In this document: positions 44,338 through 53,872 of the stretch, piece after piece
Position numbering within the stretch: position 1 is the stretch's first letter
Layout of the letters: every line of letters starts with the position of its first letter
From: an uncultured Spirochaetota bacterium
GTDB taxonomy: Bacteria > Spirochaetota > Brachyspiria > Brachyspirales > Brachyspiraceae
DNA length: 64,000 nucleotides
Assembly (NCBI GenBank): GCA_944390575.1
Contig: CALXQJ010000002.1
Location: forward strand, 310,001 to 374,000
Direction of reading: 5' to 3'
Position numbers and translations under genes: made by a program
Notes under the pieces: model-generated
Seen by the model: the letters and a program-made list of their open reading frames with translations, nothing else
Told to the model about the DNA's origin: nothing
Database searches by the model: none

Positions 44338-44898
44338 ATGCCAAGAGAAATATATGATCCAAAAAATCCAGAGTTGGAGTTTTATAATGAAAACCCACCT
44401 AGGGTATTTAAACCAGCACCAAGACGCCCTAGAAGTATTATGGCCAATAGATGGTTTATGGTTATATATGGATTATTTATTACTATGATAGTTGCTGGAA
44501 TATTTTTATATAGATATGGGCTTTTACCTAAATTTGATTTTCTTTCTAAGTATTCAAAACCTTTATTTGTGAAGATTAAAGAAGTAGAATATATCAATGA
44601 TAATTTAATGTATGCTACAGTAGAAGTTCGCAATGTTAATTATACTAATTCTCAAACAATTCATTCTCTTAAAGTTAATTGGGATCTTTACTACTATAGA
44701 AAACATCTAGAATCTGGATATGACAGCTATTATAATATTATATTCCCAAAAGGACAACGAATAGGCTTTAAAATACCAATAGATTATAGTCATTGGAAAA
44801 AAAGCACAAAACTAAAAATAGCATTAACTTTGGACGAAGAAAATACTATAATCAATAATATATCAACTCAAACTATAGTAGCAAGAAGAACAAAGTAG
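44338..44898 (+). CDS. Single-span membrane protein of unknown function
   Basis: I do not recognise this 186-residue protein. It has a Pro/Arg-rich cytoplasmic N-terminus (about 1-38, with PAPRRPRS), one transmembrane helix (about 40-60), and a beta-rich outside domain (about 70-186) with alternating hydrophobic residues (KIKEVEYINDNLMYATVEV, then LKVNWDLYYY). The latter half has the flavour of an immunoglobulin-like or FxLYD-type fold, but this is weak. It follows nnr after 11 bases and probably shares its transcript with the HU-like gene. Confidence 0.75.
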   Translation: MPREIYDPKNPELEFYNENPPRVFKPAPRRPRSIMANRWFMVIYGLFITMIVAGIFLYRYGLLPKFDFLSKYSKPLFVKIKEVEYINDNLMYATVEVRNVNYTNSQTIHSLKVNWDLYYYRKHLESGYDSYYNIIFPKGQRIGFKIPIDYSHWKKSTKLKIALTLDEENTIINNISTQTIVARRTK

Positions 44899-44900
44899 TA

Positions 44901-45224
44901 TTAGTTTGAAGTAGTAGTTGTTGTAATATCATTGTTAATAGGTGTATTAACTTGATTATTATTAGCTTCATTAGTAGTAACATTATCAAATACAGTTTTT
45001 TGCCCACTAATAGCTACAGATATTAATAAAGCACCAATAACAAATATAGTAGAAAGGAAACTAGTAGCCTTTGATAGAGCATTTGCCCTTTGACTACCAA
45101 GTACATTTGCCTGAGCGTTAGAGAATAAACCTTCAGCTTTACCACCTTGTATTATGATTATAAGTATTAATAATACACATACTATAGAGTAGATAATAAT
45201 TCCAAGAGTAAGTAAAGCGTTCAT
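44901..45224 (-). CDS. secG: Protein-export membrane protein SecG
   Basis: SecG supports the SecYEG translocon. The 107-residue protein has two hydrophobic helices (about residues 3-24 and 55-72) with the connecting IIIQGGKAEGLFS and LGSQRANALSKATSFLS region typical of SecG. The C-terminus is a Thr/Asn-rich tail. AAGGGA precedes the ATG. It is transcribed convergently with the membrane-protein gene at 44338 (stops 2 bases apart). Confidence 0.92.
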   Translation of the reverse strand: MNALLTLGIIIYSIVCVLLILIIIIQGGKAEGLFSNAQANVLGSQRANALSKATSFLSTIFVIGALLISVAISGQKTVFDNVTTNEANNNQVNTPINNDITTTTTSN

Positions 45225-45289
45225 ATTTTATTTCCCTTACATTTTAATTTATAATTTTGCTTATATTATATAATATAGCCTTATATATT

Positions 45290-45745
45290 TCAACTATTTA
45301 AATTTTCATTATTTTCTATTTTAGTAAGCAATTCCAACCTTTTAGCATGTCTGCCAGCCTGATATTCAGCATCAAGCCATTCTCTAACAATCATTTTAGC
45401 CATATCAACCCCAACAACTCTAGCACCAAAAGCTATAATATTAGCATTATTATGTTCTTTAGAAAGTCTTGCCGAATAAGGTTCAGAGCAAACAGCAGCT
45501 CTAATTCCATCTACTTTATTTGCAGAAAGTGACATTCCAATACCAGTACCACATATTAAAACACCACAATCATTTTCTCTATTTTTAATAGATAGAGCAA
45601 CTTTTTGTCCATACTTAGGATAGTCAACACTATCAGTAGAATTAGTACCATAGTCTACAACAGTATGCCCAAGTTCTTCTAAATACTTTTTTACTTCATT
45701 TTTTAATTCTACAGCAGAATGATCATTAGCTATTGCTATTTTCAT
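45290..45745 (-). CDS. rpiB: Ribose-5-phosphate isomerase B
   Basis: RpiB interconverts ribose-5-phosphate and ribulose-5-phosphate in the pentose phosphate pathway. The 151-residue protein has IAIANDHSAVELK at the start (the family usually has a glycine where this has N-D-H-S), DYPKYGQKVA, the catalytic Cys in GVLICGTGIGMS, and NANIIAFGARVVG. GAAGGA precedes the ATG. secG follows in the same direction after about 65 bases. The split transketolase of the same pathway lies at 54572-56328. Confidence 0.94.
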   Translation of the reverse strand: MKIAIANDHSAVELKNEVKKYLEELGHTVVDYGTNSTDSVDYPKYGQKVALSIKNRENDCGVLICGTGIGMSLSANKVDGIRAAVCSEPYSARLSKEHNNANIIAFGARVVGVDMAKMIVREWLDAEYQAGRHAKRLELLTKIENNENLNS

Positions 45746-45845
45746 AATATAAATCCTTCATTTATTATTTATAATTAATGATATAATTATTATAAAAAAA
45801 ATCAAATTGTTTATTAAATTTGATTATATATTTTCATTTTTGATA

Positions 45846-45874
45846 TTGCAATAAAATATTTATTATGGTATAAA
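45846..45874 (+). promoter_or_regulatory. Promoter of carAB
   Basis: TTGCAA (45846-45851) and TATAAA (45869-45874) have a 17-base spacer. The predicted start near 45881 gives a leader of about 130 bases before carA. Confidence 0.6.
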
Positions 45875-45890
45875 CTTAGTCATTGTAAGT

Positions 45891-45924
45891 ATAAATAGGT
45901 ATAAAATGTTTAAGATAAATAGGT
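45891..45924 (+). repeat. Direct repeat in the carAB leader
   Basis: ATAAATAGGT occurs at 45891-45900 and again at 45915-45924, 24 bases apart, within the predicted transcribed leader and before the terminator-like hairpin. It could be an RNA or DNA binding site. Confidence 0.4.
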
Positions 45925-45943
45925 TAAATAATTTTTGTTTTTT

Positions 45944-45983
45944 AGATTGATAGTTGACTATTGTTGATTATCAATCTTTTTTT
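45944..45983 (+). terminator. Leader terminator (attenuator candidate) before carA
   Basis: AGATTGATA (45944-45952) pairs with TATCAATCT (45969-45977), followed by a T-run to 45983. It lies between a promoter and carA, and no plus-strand gene ends upstream (rpiB is on the other strand). The simplest reading is a transcription attenuator for carAB. Confidence 0.6.
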
Positions 45984-46010
45984 ATGTTTACTATTTTTTG
46001 GAGTTCAAAA

Positions 46011-47096
46011 TTGAAAAGATATTTAATACTTGAAGATGGAAGCTACTTTGAAGGTACAGCTTTTGGTGGTGACAATTTTAGAGTTTCAGAGCTTGTATTT
46101 AATACTTCTATGACAGGATATCAGGAGATACTTTCAGATTTGTCATACTATGGTCAGACTATTGTAATGACATATCCTTTGATAGGGAACTATGGTATAA
46201 ATGGAGATGATTTTGAGAGTTTAAATCCTTCAGCTTTTGGTATTATAGTAAAAGAGAGTTGTAGTCTACCTAATAACTTTAGAAATATGTTTAATTTAGA
46301 TGAGTTTTTAAAGTCTAAGGGTATACCTGGTATTGAGAATATAGATACTAGAGCATTAACTAAGATGATAAGAGAAAAAGGTATTATAAAGGTTATAATG
46401 AGTGATAGTTTAGATAATAAGGATGAGTTAGTAGAGCTAATAAAATCTACATCTATTAATGATCATGTAAAACAAGTATCTACTCAAAAATCTTACCCTA
46501 TTCCTAATAGAGGTAAAAAGGTAGTATTAATGGACTTTGGTGCTAAGCTTGGTATTATACGTGAGCTTAGTAAGAGAGATTGTAATTTAATAGTAGTTCC
46601 ACATAATACAAGTGCAAAAACAATATTAAATTTAAAACCAGATGGTGTTATGCTATCAAATGGTCCAGGTGACCCTAAAGATGTACAAGAATCTATTGAT
46701 ACTATAAAAGAGCTTATTGGTAAAGTACCTATTTTTGGAATATGTTTAGGTCATCAACTTATAGGTCTTGCTTGCGGTGCTAATACTATTAAATTAAAGT
46801 TTGGTCATAGAGGTGGAAATCACCCTGTAAAAGACTTAGAAACTAATAAAGTAGATATAACTTCACAAAATCATAGTTATGCTATAGATATAGATAGTCT
46901 AAAAGATACAGATTTAGTACTAACGCATATTTCACTTAATGATGGAAGTTGTGAGGGGGTGCGTCATAAGAAGTATCCTGTATTTTCAGTACAATATCAT
47001 CCAGAATCAAACCCTGGTCCTGATGATAGTAAGTATTTGTTTGATAAGTTTATAAATATTATGAATGAGCAAGGAGCAATGGTAGAAAATGCCTAA
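46011..47096 (+). CDS. carA: Carbamoyl-phosphate synthase small subunit
   Basis: CarA hydrolyses glutamine and passes ammonia to CarB for carbamoyl-phosphate, used in pyrimidine and arginine synthesis. The 361-residue protein has the N-terminal [12 protein letters not shown] and [14 protein letters not shown], and the class I glutamine amidotransferase domain with the nucleophile Cys in FGICLGHQL and His/Glu in [11 protein letters not shown]. It starts with TTG at 46011, set by GGAG at 46000-46003 seven bases before it; upstream codons in the same frame read through the leader hairpin. It overlaps carB by 8 bases. Confidence 0.94.
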   Translation: MKRYLILEDGSYFEGTAFGGDNFRVSELVFNTSMTGYQEILSDLSYYGQTIVMTYPLIGNYGINGDDFESLNPSAFGIIVKESCSLPNNFRNMFNLDEFLKSKGIPGIENIDTRALTKMIREKGIIKVIMSDSLDNKDELVELIKSTSINDHVKQVSTQKSYPIPNRGKKVVLMDFGAKLGIIRELSKRDCNLIVVPHNTSAKTILNLKPDGVMLSNGPGDPKDVQESIDTIKELIGKVPIFGICLGHQLIGLACGANTIKLKFGHRGGNHPVKDLETNKVDITSQNHSYAIDIDSLKDTDLVLTHISLNDGSCEGVRHKKYPVFSVQYHPESNPGPDDSKYLFDKFINIMNEQGAMVENA

Positions 47097-50000
47097 AAGA
47101 GAAGATATAAAGAAGATATTAGTAATAGGTTCTGGTCCTATCATTATAGGTCAGGCAGCTGAGTTTGATTATGCAGGTACACAGGCTTGTCAGTCTCTAA
47201 AGGAAGAGGGATATGAGGTAATACTTATTAATTCAAACCCTGCTACTATTATGACAGATACTACTATTGCAGATAAGGTTTATATAGAGCCTATTAACTT
47301 AGAGTTTACAAAAAAGATTATATATAAAGAACGTCCTGATGCTATACTTGGTTCTCTTGGTGGGCAGACTGGACTTAATTTGGTTGTAGAGCTTGCTAAT
47401 AGTGGAATATTAGAAGAGTGTGGAGTTGAGATACTTGGTACTGATTTGGATGCTATAAATAAGGCTGAAGATAGAGATTTATTTAAAAAACTTATGCAGG
47501 AAATTAACGAACCTGTACCTGAGAGTGTTATTGTACGCAATGTTGAGGATGCTGTAAAATTTGCTAATGAGGTTGGCTATCATTTGGTTGTACGACCTGC
47601 TTATACACTTGGAGGTACTGGCGGTGGTTTTGCTCGTAATGAAGAAGAGCTTATTGAGATGTGTACTACTGGTCTTAAGGTTAGTCCTGTTGGAGAGTGT
47701 TTGATTGAAAAAAGCATTGCTGGGTATAAAGAAATAGAGTATGAAGTAATGCGAGATAATAATGACAATGCTATTGTTGTTTGTAATATGGAGAATGTTG
47801 ATCCTGTTGGTATACATACGGGAGACAGTATTGTTGTTGCACCTTGTCAGACTTTGAGTGATGTTGAAAATCAGATGCTTAGAAATGTTAGTCTTAAGAT
47901 TATTAGGGCTTTAAAGATTTGCGGTGGTTGTAATGTACAGCTTGCTTTAGACACTCATAGTTTTAAGTATTATATTATAGAAGTTAATCCTCGTGTATCA
48001 CGTTCTAGTGCTTTGGCTAGTAAGGCTACTGGATATCCTATTGCTAAAATTAGTGCTAAAATAGCAGTTGGTATGACTTTGGATGAGATACTTAATCCTA
48101 TTACAAAAAAAAGTTTTGCTTGTTTTGAACCTTCTATAGACTATATTGTTACAAAGTTTCCTCGTCTTCCTTTTGATAAGTTTCCAACTGCTGATAGACA
48201 GCTTGGCACTCAAATGAAAGCTACTGGTGAAGTTATGAGTATTGGTAGAAGTTTTGAGGAGTCTTTCTTAAAAGCTATACGTTCTCTTGAAACTAAAACT
48301 GATCATATTATACATAATGATATAATAGCTTATACTACAGAAGAGCTTTGGAATAGACTTGAACTTCGTGATGATTTAAGAATATTTATAATAGCAGAGC
48401 TTTTAAGACGTGGAGAAGATTTAGATAGAATAATTTATATTACTCATATAGATAGATTCTTTTTAGATAAGATAAAAAATATTACTCTTTTAGAAAAAAA
48501 GTTAGAAAAAAATAATATGAATATAGATGTTCTAAGAGAGTGTAAGGTTAAGGGCTTTTCTGATAGTTATATTGCTAAGATTTGGAATGAGAAAGCTATT
48601 GATATTTATAAATTAAGACATAAAAATAATATAGTACCTGTATATAAAATGGTAGATACTTGTGCTTGTGAATTTGATAGTGAAACACCTTATTTTTATT
48701 CTACTTATGAATCTATTAATGAATCTATTAAAACAGATAAGGAATCTATTATAGTTCTTGGTTCTGGTCCTATTAGAATAGGGCAGGGTATAGAGTTTGA
48801 TTATTCTACTGTACATTCTGTTATGAGTATTCGTGAGGCTGGATATGAGGCTATAGTTATTAATAATAATCCAGAAACTGTTTCTACTGATTTTTCTATA
48901 TCTGATAAGCTTTATTTTGAACCTCTTACTATAGAAGATGTTATGCATATTGTAGAGTTAGAAAAACCTAAGGGCGTTATAGTTCAATTTGGTGGACAGA
49001 CTGCTATTAATTTAGCTGATAAATTGGTTGAGTATGGTGTTAATATACTTGGTACTTCTTTGGAAAATATTAATAGAGCTGAAGATAGGTATGAGTTTGA
49101 AAAGACTTTAAGAGAATTAAATATTCCACAGCCTAATGGTAAAACTGCATTAACTGTTGAGGAGTCTATTAATATTGCTAAGGAAATTGGTTATCCTGTA
49201 TTAGTACGTCCGAGTTATGTACTTGGGGGGCGTGCTATGGAGATAGTGTCTTCTGATGATTCTTTAAGAAAGTATATGTCTAATGTTGTTAAGGAATTTA
49301 GTAATAATCCTATTTTGATAGATAAGTATATTGTAGGAAAAGAACTTGAGGTTGATGCTATTTCTGATTCTTATGGTAATATATTTATACCTGGAATAAT
49401 GGAGCATATAGAGAGAGCTGGGGTTCACTCTGGAGATTCTATTAGTGTTTATCCTACTCAAACTGTTAGTCAAAAGGTAAAGGATACTATTATTGATTAT
49501 ACTAAGAGAATAGGTGAGGGTTTTCATTTTATTGGTCTTTATAATATACAGTTTATAGTTGATGATAATGAAAATGTATATGTTTTAGAGGTTAATCCTC
49601 GCAGTAGTAGAACTGTACCATTTTTGAGCAAGATTACTAATATTGCTATGGCTAATGTTGCTACTTTGGCTATTTTAGGTAAAAGTTTAAAAGAGCAAGG
49701 TTTTAATGAACTTTATAAGGCTGAGGGTAATAAAGTATTTGTTAAGGCGCCTGTATTTTCTTTTGCTAAGCTTAGAAAGGTTGATACTTTACTTGGTCCT
49801 GAGATGAAGAGTACTGGTGAGGCACTTGGTTTTGACAGTAGTTTTGAGAAGGCTTTATATAAGGCACTTGTGGCTAGTGGTGTAAAAATACCTCTTCAAG
49901 GAAATATTTTATTTACTATTGATGATTCTCATAAGGATGAGGCTTTAGATTTGGCTAAGAGATTTTCTGATATTGGTTATGGTATATATGCTACTGGTGG

Positions 50001-50283
50001 TACTGCTAAGTTTTTGAGAGATAATAATCTTTTTGTACGTGAAGTTGCTAAGATTAATGAAACTGGAAATGAGGGTATAATAGATACTATTCGTCTTGGT
50101 AAGGTTGATTATGTTATTAATATTATAGAAAATAGTAGCAGAACACATAATGATAGTGTTGATATAAGACGAGCTTCTGCAGAGAATAATATTTCTTGTA
50201 TTACTTCTCTTGATACTGCTTATGCTTTACTTAAAGTTATAGAGTCTATGGGGTTTGCTGTAACTGCTATATCTGATATTTAA
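47089..50283 (+). CDS. carB: Carbamoyl-phosphate synthase large subunit
   Basis: CarB makes carbamoyl-phosphate from bicarbonate, ammonia and two ATP. The 1064-residue protein has two ATP-grasp halves, each beginning with a GSGP-IIIGQ or [10 protein letters not shown] loop and containing GGTGGGFA or GGRAMEIV glycine loops. The C-terminal MGS-like allosteric domain (about 930-1064) includes [15 protein letters not shown]. The length is normal. The ATG lies inside the end of carA, with AAGGAG about 12 bases upstream. The stop overlaps that of the convergent gene at 50280. Confidence 0.96.
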   Translation: MPKREDIKKILVIGSGPIIIGQAAEFDYAGTQACQSLKEEGYEVILINSNPATIMTDTTIADKVYIEPINLEFTKKIIYKERPDAILGSLGGQTGLNLVVELANSGILEECGVEILGTDLDAINKAEDRDLFKKLMQEINEPVPESVIVRNVEDAVKFANEVGYHLVVRPAYTLGGTGGGFARNEEELIEMCTTGLKVSPVGECLIEKSIAGYKEIEYEVMRDNNDNAIVVCNMENVDPVGIHTGDSIVVAPCQTLSDVENQMLRNVSLKIIRALKICGGCNVQLALDTHSFKYYIIEVNPRVSRSSALASKATGYPIAKISAKIAVGMTLDEILNPITKKSFACFEPSIDYIVTKFPRLPFDKFPTADRQLGTQMKATGEVMSIGRSFEESFLKAIRSLETKTDHIIHNDIIAYTTEELWNRLELRDDLRIFIIAELLRRGEDLDRIIYITHIDRFFLDKIKNITLLEKKLEKNNMNIDVLRECKVKGFSDSYIAKIWNEKAIDIYKLRHKNNIVPVYKMVDTCACEFDSETPYFYSTYESINESIKTDKESIIVLGSGPIRIGQGIEFDYSTVHSVMSIREAGYEAIVINNNPETVSTDFSISDKLYFEPLTIEDVMHIVELEKPKGVIVQFGGQTAINLADKLVEYGVNILGTSLENINRAEDRYEFEKTLRELNIPQPNGKTALTVEESINIAKEIGYPVLVRPSYVLGGRAMEIVSSDDSLRKYMSNVVKEFSNNPILIDKYIVGKELEVDAISDSYGNIFIPGIMEHIERAGVHSGDSISVYPTQTVSQKVKDTIIDYTKRIGEGFHFIGLYNIQFIVDDNENVYVLEVNPRSSRTVPFLSKITNIAMANVATLAILGKSLKEQGFNELYKAEGNKVFVKAPVFSFAKLRKVDTLLGPEMKSTGEALGFDSSFEKALYKALVASGVKIPLQGNILFTIDDSHKDEALDLAKRFSDIGYGIYATGGTAKFLRDNNLFVREVAKINETGNEGIIDTIRLGKVDYVINIIENSSRTHNDSVDIRRASAENNISCITSLDTAYALLKVIESMGFAVTAISDI

Positions 50284-51074
50284 TTTTTTATATAAAATAT
50301 ATCTTTTATTATATAGATAAAATCATCTTTGGGGAAGCTATGAATATATTTTATATGTTCTACTGCTTCTGCAAAGATTAGCTTTTTTTCTTTTATTATA
50401 TATGATACTGTAAATATATGAGAGTTTATATTTAGAAGTTTATTTTCTATATATCCATTTTTAGACATTTCTATTAATCTACTTGGAATATTTTCTCCTA
50501 CAAATATAAATACGGAGTGATTATTAATATGTGCTTTTAGTATAGTCTCTTTATTTTCATCATCGCTATTGGAGTTAATTTTAAATTTTTTCTTGTTATC
50601 ATCTATATATAAATCAAATATCTCATCATACTCATTTTTTATAGTGTTTAGTATAGCTTCTGTATCTCTATCTACATCTATTACAAAAATAGAGTAGGCA
50701 TCTATTTTTATAGACTTATTTTTTTTTATAACATTAGTATCAATAAAAACTCTCGAGTTATTAATACTATACATACTATATCCATACTGTTTTATTTTTT
50801 CTATTATATGGTCTTTATCTATATCGTTATCTATTATATGTTCTAATTCTGAGTTATCTTTTATAAATTGTAATTTTCTTTTATTAATAGTTGCAATGTG
50901 AGTATATGTAAAGTATAAAGTAATAATTTCTAATATTATTAAAACTATTATATTAATTTTGTTTTGTGGATAATAATAAATAGAGAAAAAAATTAAATTG
51001 GCAAACGCTATAGCAATTATACTATAAACGCTTGCCTTAAATAACTCTTTTTTGAAGGAGAACAGTTTAGTCAT
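50280..51074 (-). CDS. Two-helix membrane protein of unknown function
   Basis: I do not recognise this 264-residue protein. Two transmembrane helices (about residues 15-33 and 40-58) are followed by a long soluble part rich in Ile, Lys and Asp. An [18 protein letters not shown] stretch and a [15 protein letters not shown] strand alternate in a way that suggests an alpha/beta fold. It lies downstream of fliE on the same strand (about 50 bases) and overlaps the carB stop, so it may be cotranscribed with flgB-flgC-fliE, but no flagellar role is visible. Confidence 0.7.
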   Translation of the reverse strand: MTKLFSFKKELFKASVYSIIAIAFANLIFFSIYYYPQNKINIIVLIILEIITLYFTYTHIATINKRKLQFIKDNSELEHIIDNDIDKDHIIEKIKQYGYSMYSINNSRVFIDTNVIKKNKSIKIDAYSIFVIDVDRDTEAILNTIKNEYDEIFDLYIDDNKKKFKINSNSDDENKETILKAHINNHSVFIFVGENIPSRLIEMSKNGYIENKLLNINSHIFTVSYIIKEKKLIFAEAVEHIKYIHSFPKDDFIYIIKDIFYIKN

Positions 51075-51123
51075 TATTGCGTTTTATAAAAAATTGTCTA
51101 AAATTATCTAATAGATAAAATTA

Positions 51124-51447
51124 TTATCTATAAGAAGTAACCTCTTGATATGCTCTAACAGCTCTATCAACTACAGCCTTTGTAAAGCTAAGAGAAAGCT
51201 CAGCCTCAGCAATGGCATTCATCACATCAGAAACATCAACCTGATCAGGTCGAATACCAGCTTGTATAATAATATTATCCTTAGCAACTTGTTTTGCATT
51301 AACAGATTCTATAGCATCGCTAAGCATACTACCAAAATTACTAATCAAATCATTAGGTGATTCTCTTCTCACCTTTTGAGGCTCACCATAATGTCTTGGA
51401 TTTGTAGTTTTTAATACAAAGTTATAATTAGAAGCTACATTATTCAT
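51124..51447 (-). CDS. fliE: Flagellar hook-basal body protein FliE
   Basis: FliE links the MS ring to the rod. The 107-residue protein has the conserved C-terminal half: MLSDAIESVNAKQ, then DVMNAIAEAELSLSFTKAVVD and RAVRAYQEVTSYR. It is third in the flgB-flgC-fliE operon, with AGGAA before the ATG. The next gene is a membrane protein rather than fliF, so the larger flagellar operon of many bacteria is interrupted or located elsewhere. Confidence 0.94.
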   Translation of the reverse strand: MNNVASNYNFVLKTTNPRHYGEPQKVRRESPNDLISNFGSMLSDAIESVNAKQVAKDNIIIQAGIRPDQVDVSDVMNAIAEAELSLSFTKAVVDRAVRAYQEVTSYR

Positions 51448-51467
51448 AAATTATATTCCTATCAATT

Positions 51468-51929
51468 TTAATATCTTGTTATACTTAAGGCACTATTAAA
51501 CATAGTTTTAGCAGATTGTATCATAGTAGCATTAGCCTCATAAGCACGAGAAGCTTCCATCATATCAACCATCTCTGTTACAGGATTTACATTAGGCATT
51601 TCTACATATCCCTTTTTATCACCATACTTAATAGCATCAGGGTGTGATGGATCATATACCCATCTTGTTGCAGTTTCAGTATCTTTTTCTATCTTAAATA
51701 CTCTAACTCCAGTACCAACATTAGGTTGTAGAGCATCAGGAAGAAATGGAGTTTTATATTTATGACCATCATCACGAGGTTTGAAAACAACTCTACTTCT
51801 TCTAAAAGCACCACCCTCAGTAGTACGTGTAGTATTAACGTTTGCTATATTATTTGCTATAACATCTAATCTTGTTCTTTGAGCAGTAAGTCCGCTACCA
51901 GAAGTATTAATAATTGAAAATATTCCCAT
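51468..51929 (-). CDS. flgC: Flagellar basal-body rod protein FlgC
   Basis: FlgC is a proximal rod protein. The 153-residue protein has the rod-protein N-terminal motif SGLTAQRTRLDVIANNIANVNT and the C-terminal helical MVDMMEASRAYEANATMI, with a GYVEMPNVNPV linker. AAGGAG lies 7 bases before the ATG. It sits between flgB and fliE with short gaps. Confidence 0.95.
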   Translation of the reverse strand: MGIFSIINTSGSGLTAQRTRLDVIANNIANVNTTRTTEGGAFRRSRVVFKPRDDGHKYKTPFLPDALQPNVGTGVRVFKIEKDTETATRWVYDPSHPDAIKYGDKKGYVEMPNVNPVTEMVDMMEASRAYEANATMIQSAKTMFNSALSITRY

Positions 51930-51954
51930 TATTCTTTCTCCTTCTTAAAATATA

Positions 51955-52383
51955 TTAAGCATTACCAATCATTCTTCTAATATCTCTATATTGAGCATTT
52001 ACTATTTGAGAGAACATCTGATAACGTAATGTATTTTTTGCTTCTTCAGCTATTTCTTTATCTATATCAACATTGTTTTTATCATTTCTATAACTTGTAT
52101 CATAATCTACTGTTATATTAGGTGATACATCTTGATAGTTCATAGGCATATTAAAAGGAAAATGACGAGGATCTGTTCTCTTTGCCTCTAATCCATCATA
52201 TTTTTCACTATCTAATGCACGAGCTAATTGATATTCAAATGTAACATCGCTTCTTTTAAAATTTGGAGTAGATACATTGGCAATATTATCAGCAATTACC
52301 TCAGCACGCATACCATAAACATTAAGTAGTTTTTTAGCAACATGCATTGTTTTAGCATAAGTAGTATCAGCAAACATAGACAT
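51955..52383 (-). CDS. flgB: Flagellar basal-body rod protein FlgB
   Basis: FlgB is a proximal rod protein. The 142-residue protein has RAEVIADNIANVSTPNFKR in the N-terminal part and a C-terminal NTLRYQMFSQIVNAQYRDIR stretch (split) that builds the rod helix. GGAG lies 9 bases before the ATG at 52383. A sigma-28-like promoter starts 39 bases upstream. It heads the flgB-flgC-fliE operon. Confidence 0.95.
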   Translation of the reverse strand: MSMFADTTYAKTMHVAKKLLNVYGMRAEVIADNIANVSTPNFKRSDVTFEYQLARALDSEKYDGLEAKRTDPRHFPFNMPMNYQDVSPNITVDYDTSYRNDKNNVDIDKEIAEEAKNTLRYQMFSQIVNAQYRDIRRMIGNA

Positions 52384-52421
52384 AATTTAATACTCCAAAA
52401 ATAATAAAATAGTTATGTTTA

Positions 52422-52448
52422 TTTACGGCATAAATAAAAAGTGCTTTA
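52422..52448 (-). promoter_or_regulatory. Sigma-28-like promoter of flgB-flgC-fliE
   Basis: Read on the minus strand: TAAAGCAC, 11 bases, then GCCGTAAA, against consensus TAAAGTTT-N11-GCCGATAA. The spacing is exact, with the key TAAAG and GCCG cores intact. Confidence 0.65.
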
Positions 52449-52512
52449 ATAGAATTTTTATTTATTTTTATATAGTTAACATAATAAATTTATAAGAATA
52501 AGTCAAGATATT

Positions 52513-53070
52513 TTATTTTTTATAATACTCACAGTCTGTATTGTGGTCGTTTATTATACCTATAGCTTGAAGATAGCTATACACTATAATACTTCCTACA
52601 AACTTAAAACATCTTTTTTGTAGGTCTTTGCTTATAATGTCCGATAGCTCATTTTTTATAGGTAGTGCTTTATTTGCTGCTAATTTATTGTCTATTTGTT
52701 TATAGTTCGTAAAGCTCCATATGTATTTATTAAAATTTCCAAACTCTTTTTGAATTTCTATAAATCTACAGGCATTATTTATTAGTGCATTTATTTTTAA
52801 TTTATTTCTTATAATACCTTTATTTTGTAGTAGCTCATTTTTTTTATTTTCATCATACTTAGATATTTTACTATAATCAAAATTATCAAAAGCTTCACGC
52901 ATATTCTCTCTTTTATTAAGTACACACTTCCAACTAAGCCCAGCTTGCATATTTTCAAGTATAAGCATTTCAAATAAATATCTATCATCATGAGAAGGTA
53001 TGCACCACTCTTCATTATGATATTTTATTTCAATTTTACTTGCATTTTCTACCCATTTACATAATGCCAT
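52513..53070 (-). CDS. tag: DNA-3-methyladenine glycosylase I
   Basis: Tag removes 3-methyladenine from alkylated DNA. The 185-residue protein has an N-terminal CKWV (residue C4 as zinc ligand), YHNEEWCIPSHDDRYLFEMLILE with the family's catalytic-site aromatic residues, GLSWKCVLNKRENMREAF, and a C-terminal HNTDCEYY with the His and Cys zinc ligands. The Cys/His zinc snap is complete. AAGGAT precedes the ATG. It is a single gene on the minus strand. Confidence 0.93.
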   Translation of the reverse strand: MALCKWVENASKIEIKYHNEEWCIPSHDDRYLFEMLILENMQAGLSWKCVLNKRENMREAFDNFDYSKISKYDENKKNELLQNKGIIRNKLKINALINNACRFIEIQKEFGNFNKYIWSFTNYKQIDNKLAANKALPIKNELSDIISKDLQKRCFKFVGSIIVYSYLQAIGIINDHNTDCEYYKK

Positions 53071-53154
53071 ATATTTTATAATCCTTATATATTTTTATAT
53101 AGTATTTATATGCTTTTTGCAATAAAAATTATTTATTAATTATTTTATTTATTG

Positions 53155-53160
53155 TATAAT
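53155..53160 (+). promoter_or_regulatory. -10 box suggesting a leaderless ankyrin message
   Basis: TATAAT at 53155-53160 lies 6 bases before the ATG at 53167, so the predicted transcript starts at the start codon. No Shine-Dalgarno sequence is present. A convincing -35 box was not found. Confidence 0.45.
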
Positions 53161-53166
53161 TAAATT

Positions 53167-53823
53167 ATGAAAAAAATATTTTTAATTATATTATCTTATT
53201 CTCTAATTGTTTATTCTCTTACTACAATAGAGGAAAGATTTTTAAAAGCTTCTGAGAGTGGGGACTATAATTCTGTTACAAACTTAATAGGAAAAGTTGA
53301 TATTAATATAGCTACTGAAGATGGAGTTACAGCATTAATGCTTGCTTCTCATAATGGACATTTAAGTGTTGTTAGAGCATTACTACAAAATAATGCTAAT
53401 ATTAATCTTGCAGATGAGGTTGGGTATACACCTTTACTTTTTGCTTCTAGTGCTGGGCATAGTAATCTTGTTAATTTATTAATAAAAAATAATGCTGATA
53501 TTAATGCTACTAATATTTATGGTGAAAATGCACTTCATTTAGCTTCATACAAGCTCAATAAGGAGATAGTAGAGATTTTAGTTTCTACAAATATTAATAT
53601 TAATGCTACTAATAATGATGGTTATAATGCACTTTATTTGAGTTTTATGTCTGCGGGTAAGAGTGAAAATATTATTCCTGTAGCTGAAATACTTGCTACT
53701 AATGGTGCTGATATAAATATTAAAGGCAAAAATGGAAAGTATTTACTTACTTATGTAAAAGAGGTTTATAAGCAAGGGGATGTATTAATAGAGTTTTTAG
53801 AGAAAAATGGTGCTATAGAATAA
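53167..53823 (+). CDS. Secreted ankyrin-repeat protein
   Basis: The 218-residue protein has a signal peptide (MKKIF, hydrophobic to about residue 17). About five ankyrin repeats follow, with the regular G-x-T-A-L-x-L-A-S and N-A-D/N-I-N turns (for example GVTALMLASHNGHLSVVRALL). Such arrays bind proteins. No SD is seen before the ATG; the -10 box at 53155 suggests a leaderless transcript. gmhA follows after 49 bases with its own binding site. Confidence 0.87.
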   Translation: MKKIFLIILSYSLIVYSLTTIEERFLKASESGDYNSVTNLIGKVDINIATEDGVTALMLASHNGHLSVVRALLQNNANINLADEVGYTPLLFASSAGHSNLVNLLIKNNADINATNIYGENALHLASYKLNKEIVEILVSTNININATNNDGYNALYLSFMSAGKSENIIPVAEILATNGADINIKGKNGKYLLTYVKEVYKQGDVLIEFLEKNGAIE

Positions 53824-53872
53824 TATATAATAAAAATTAAATAATTAAAATATATTTAGGAGTTTAATAGTT

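Noticed and set aside
46011-46011. Starting carA at the upstream in-frame codon at 45954
   Set aside because: That frame would read through the leader hairpin, adds 19 residues absent from CarA proteins, and lacks a ribosome binding site, while GGAG sits 7 bases before TTG 46011.
47280-50148. Several open frames of 60-112 codons on the minus strand inside carB
   Set aside because: They are shadows of the carB coding frame, with no ribosome binding sites and low-complexity Ser/Ile/Asn/Arg-rich products.
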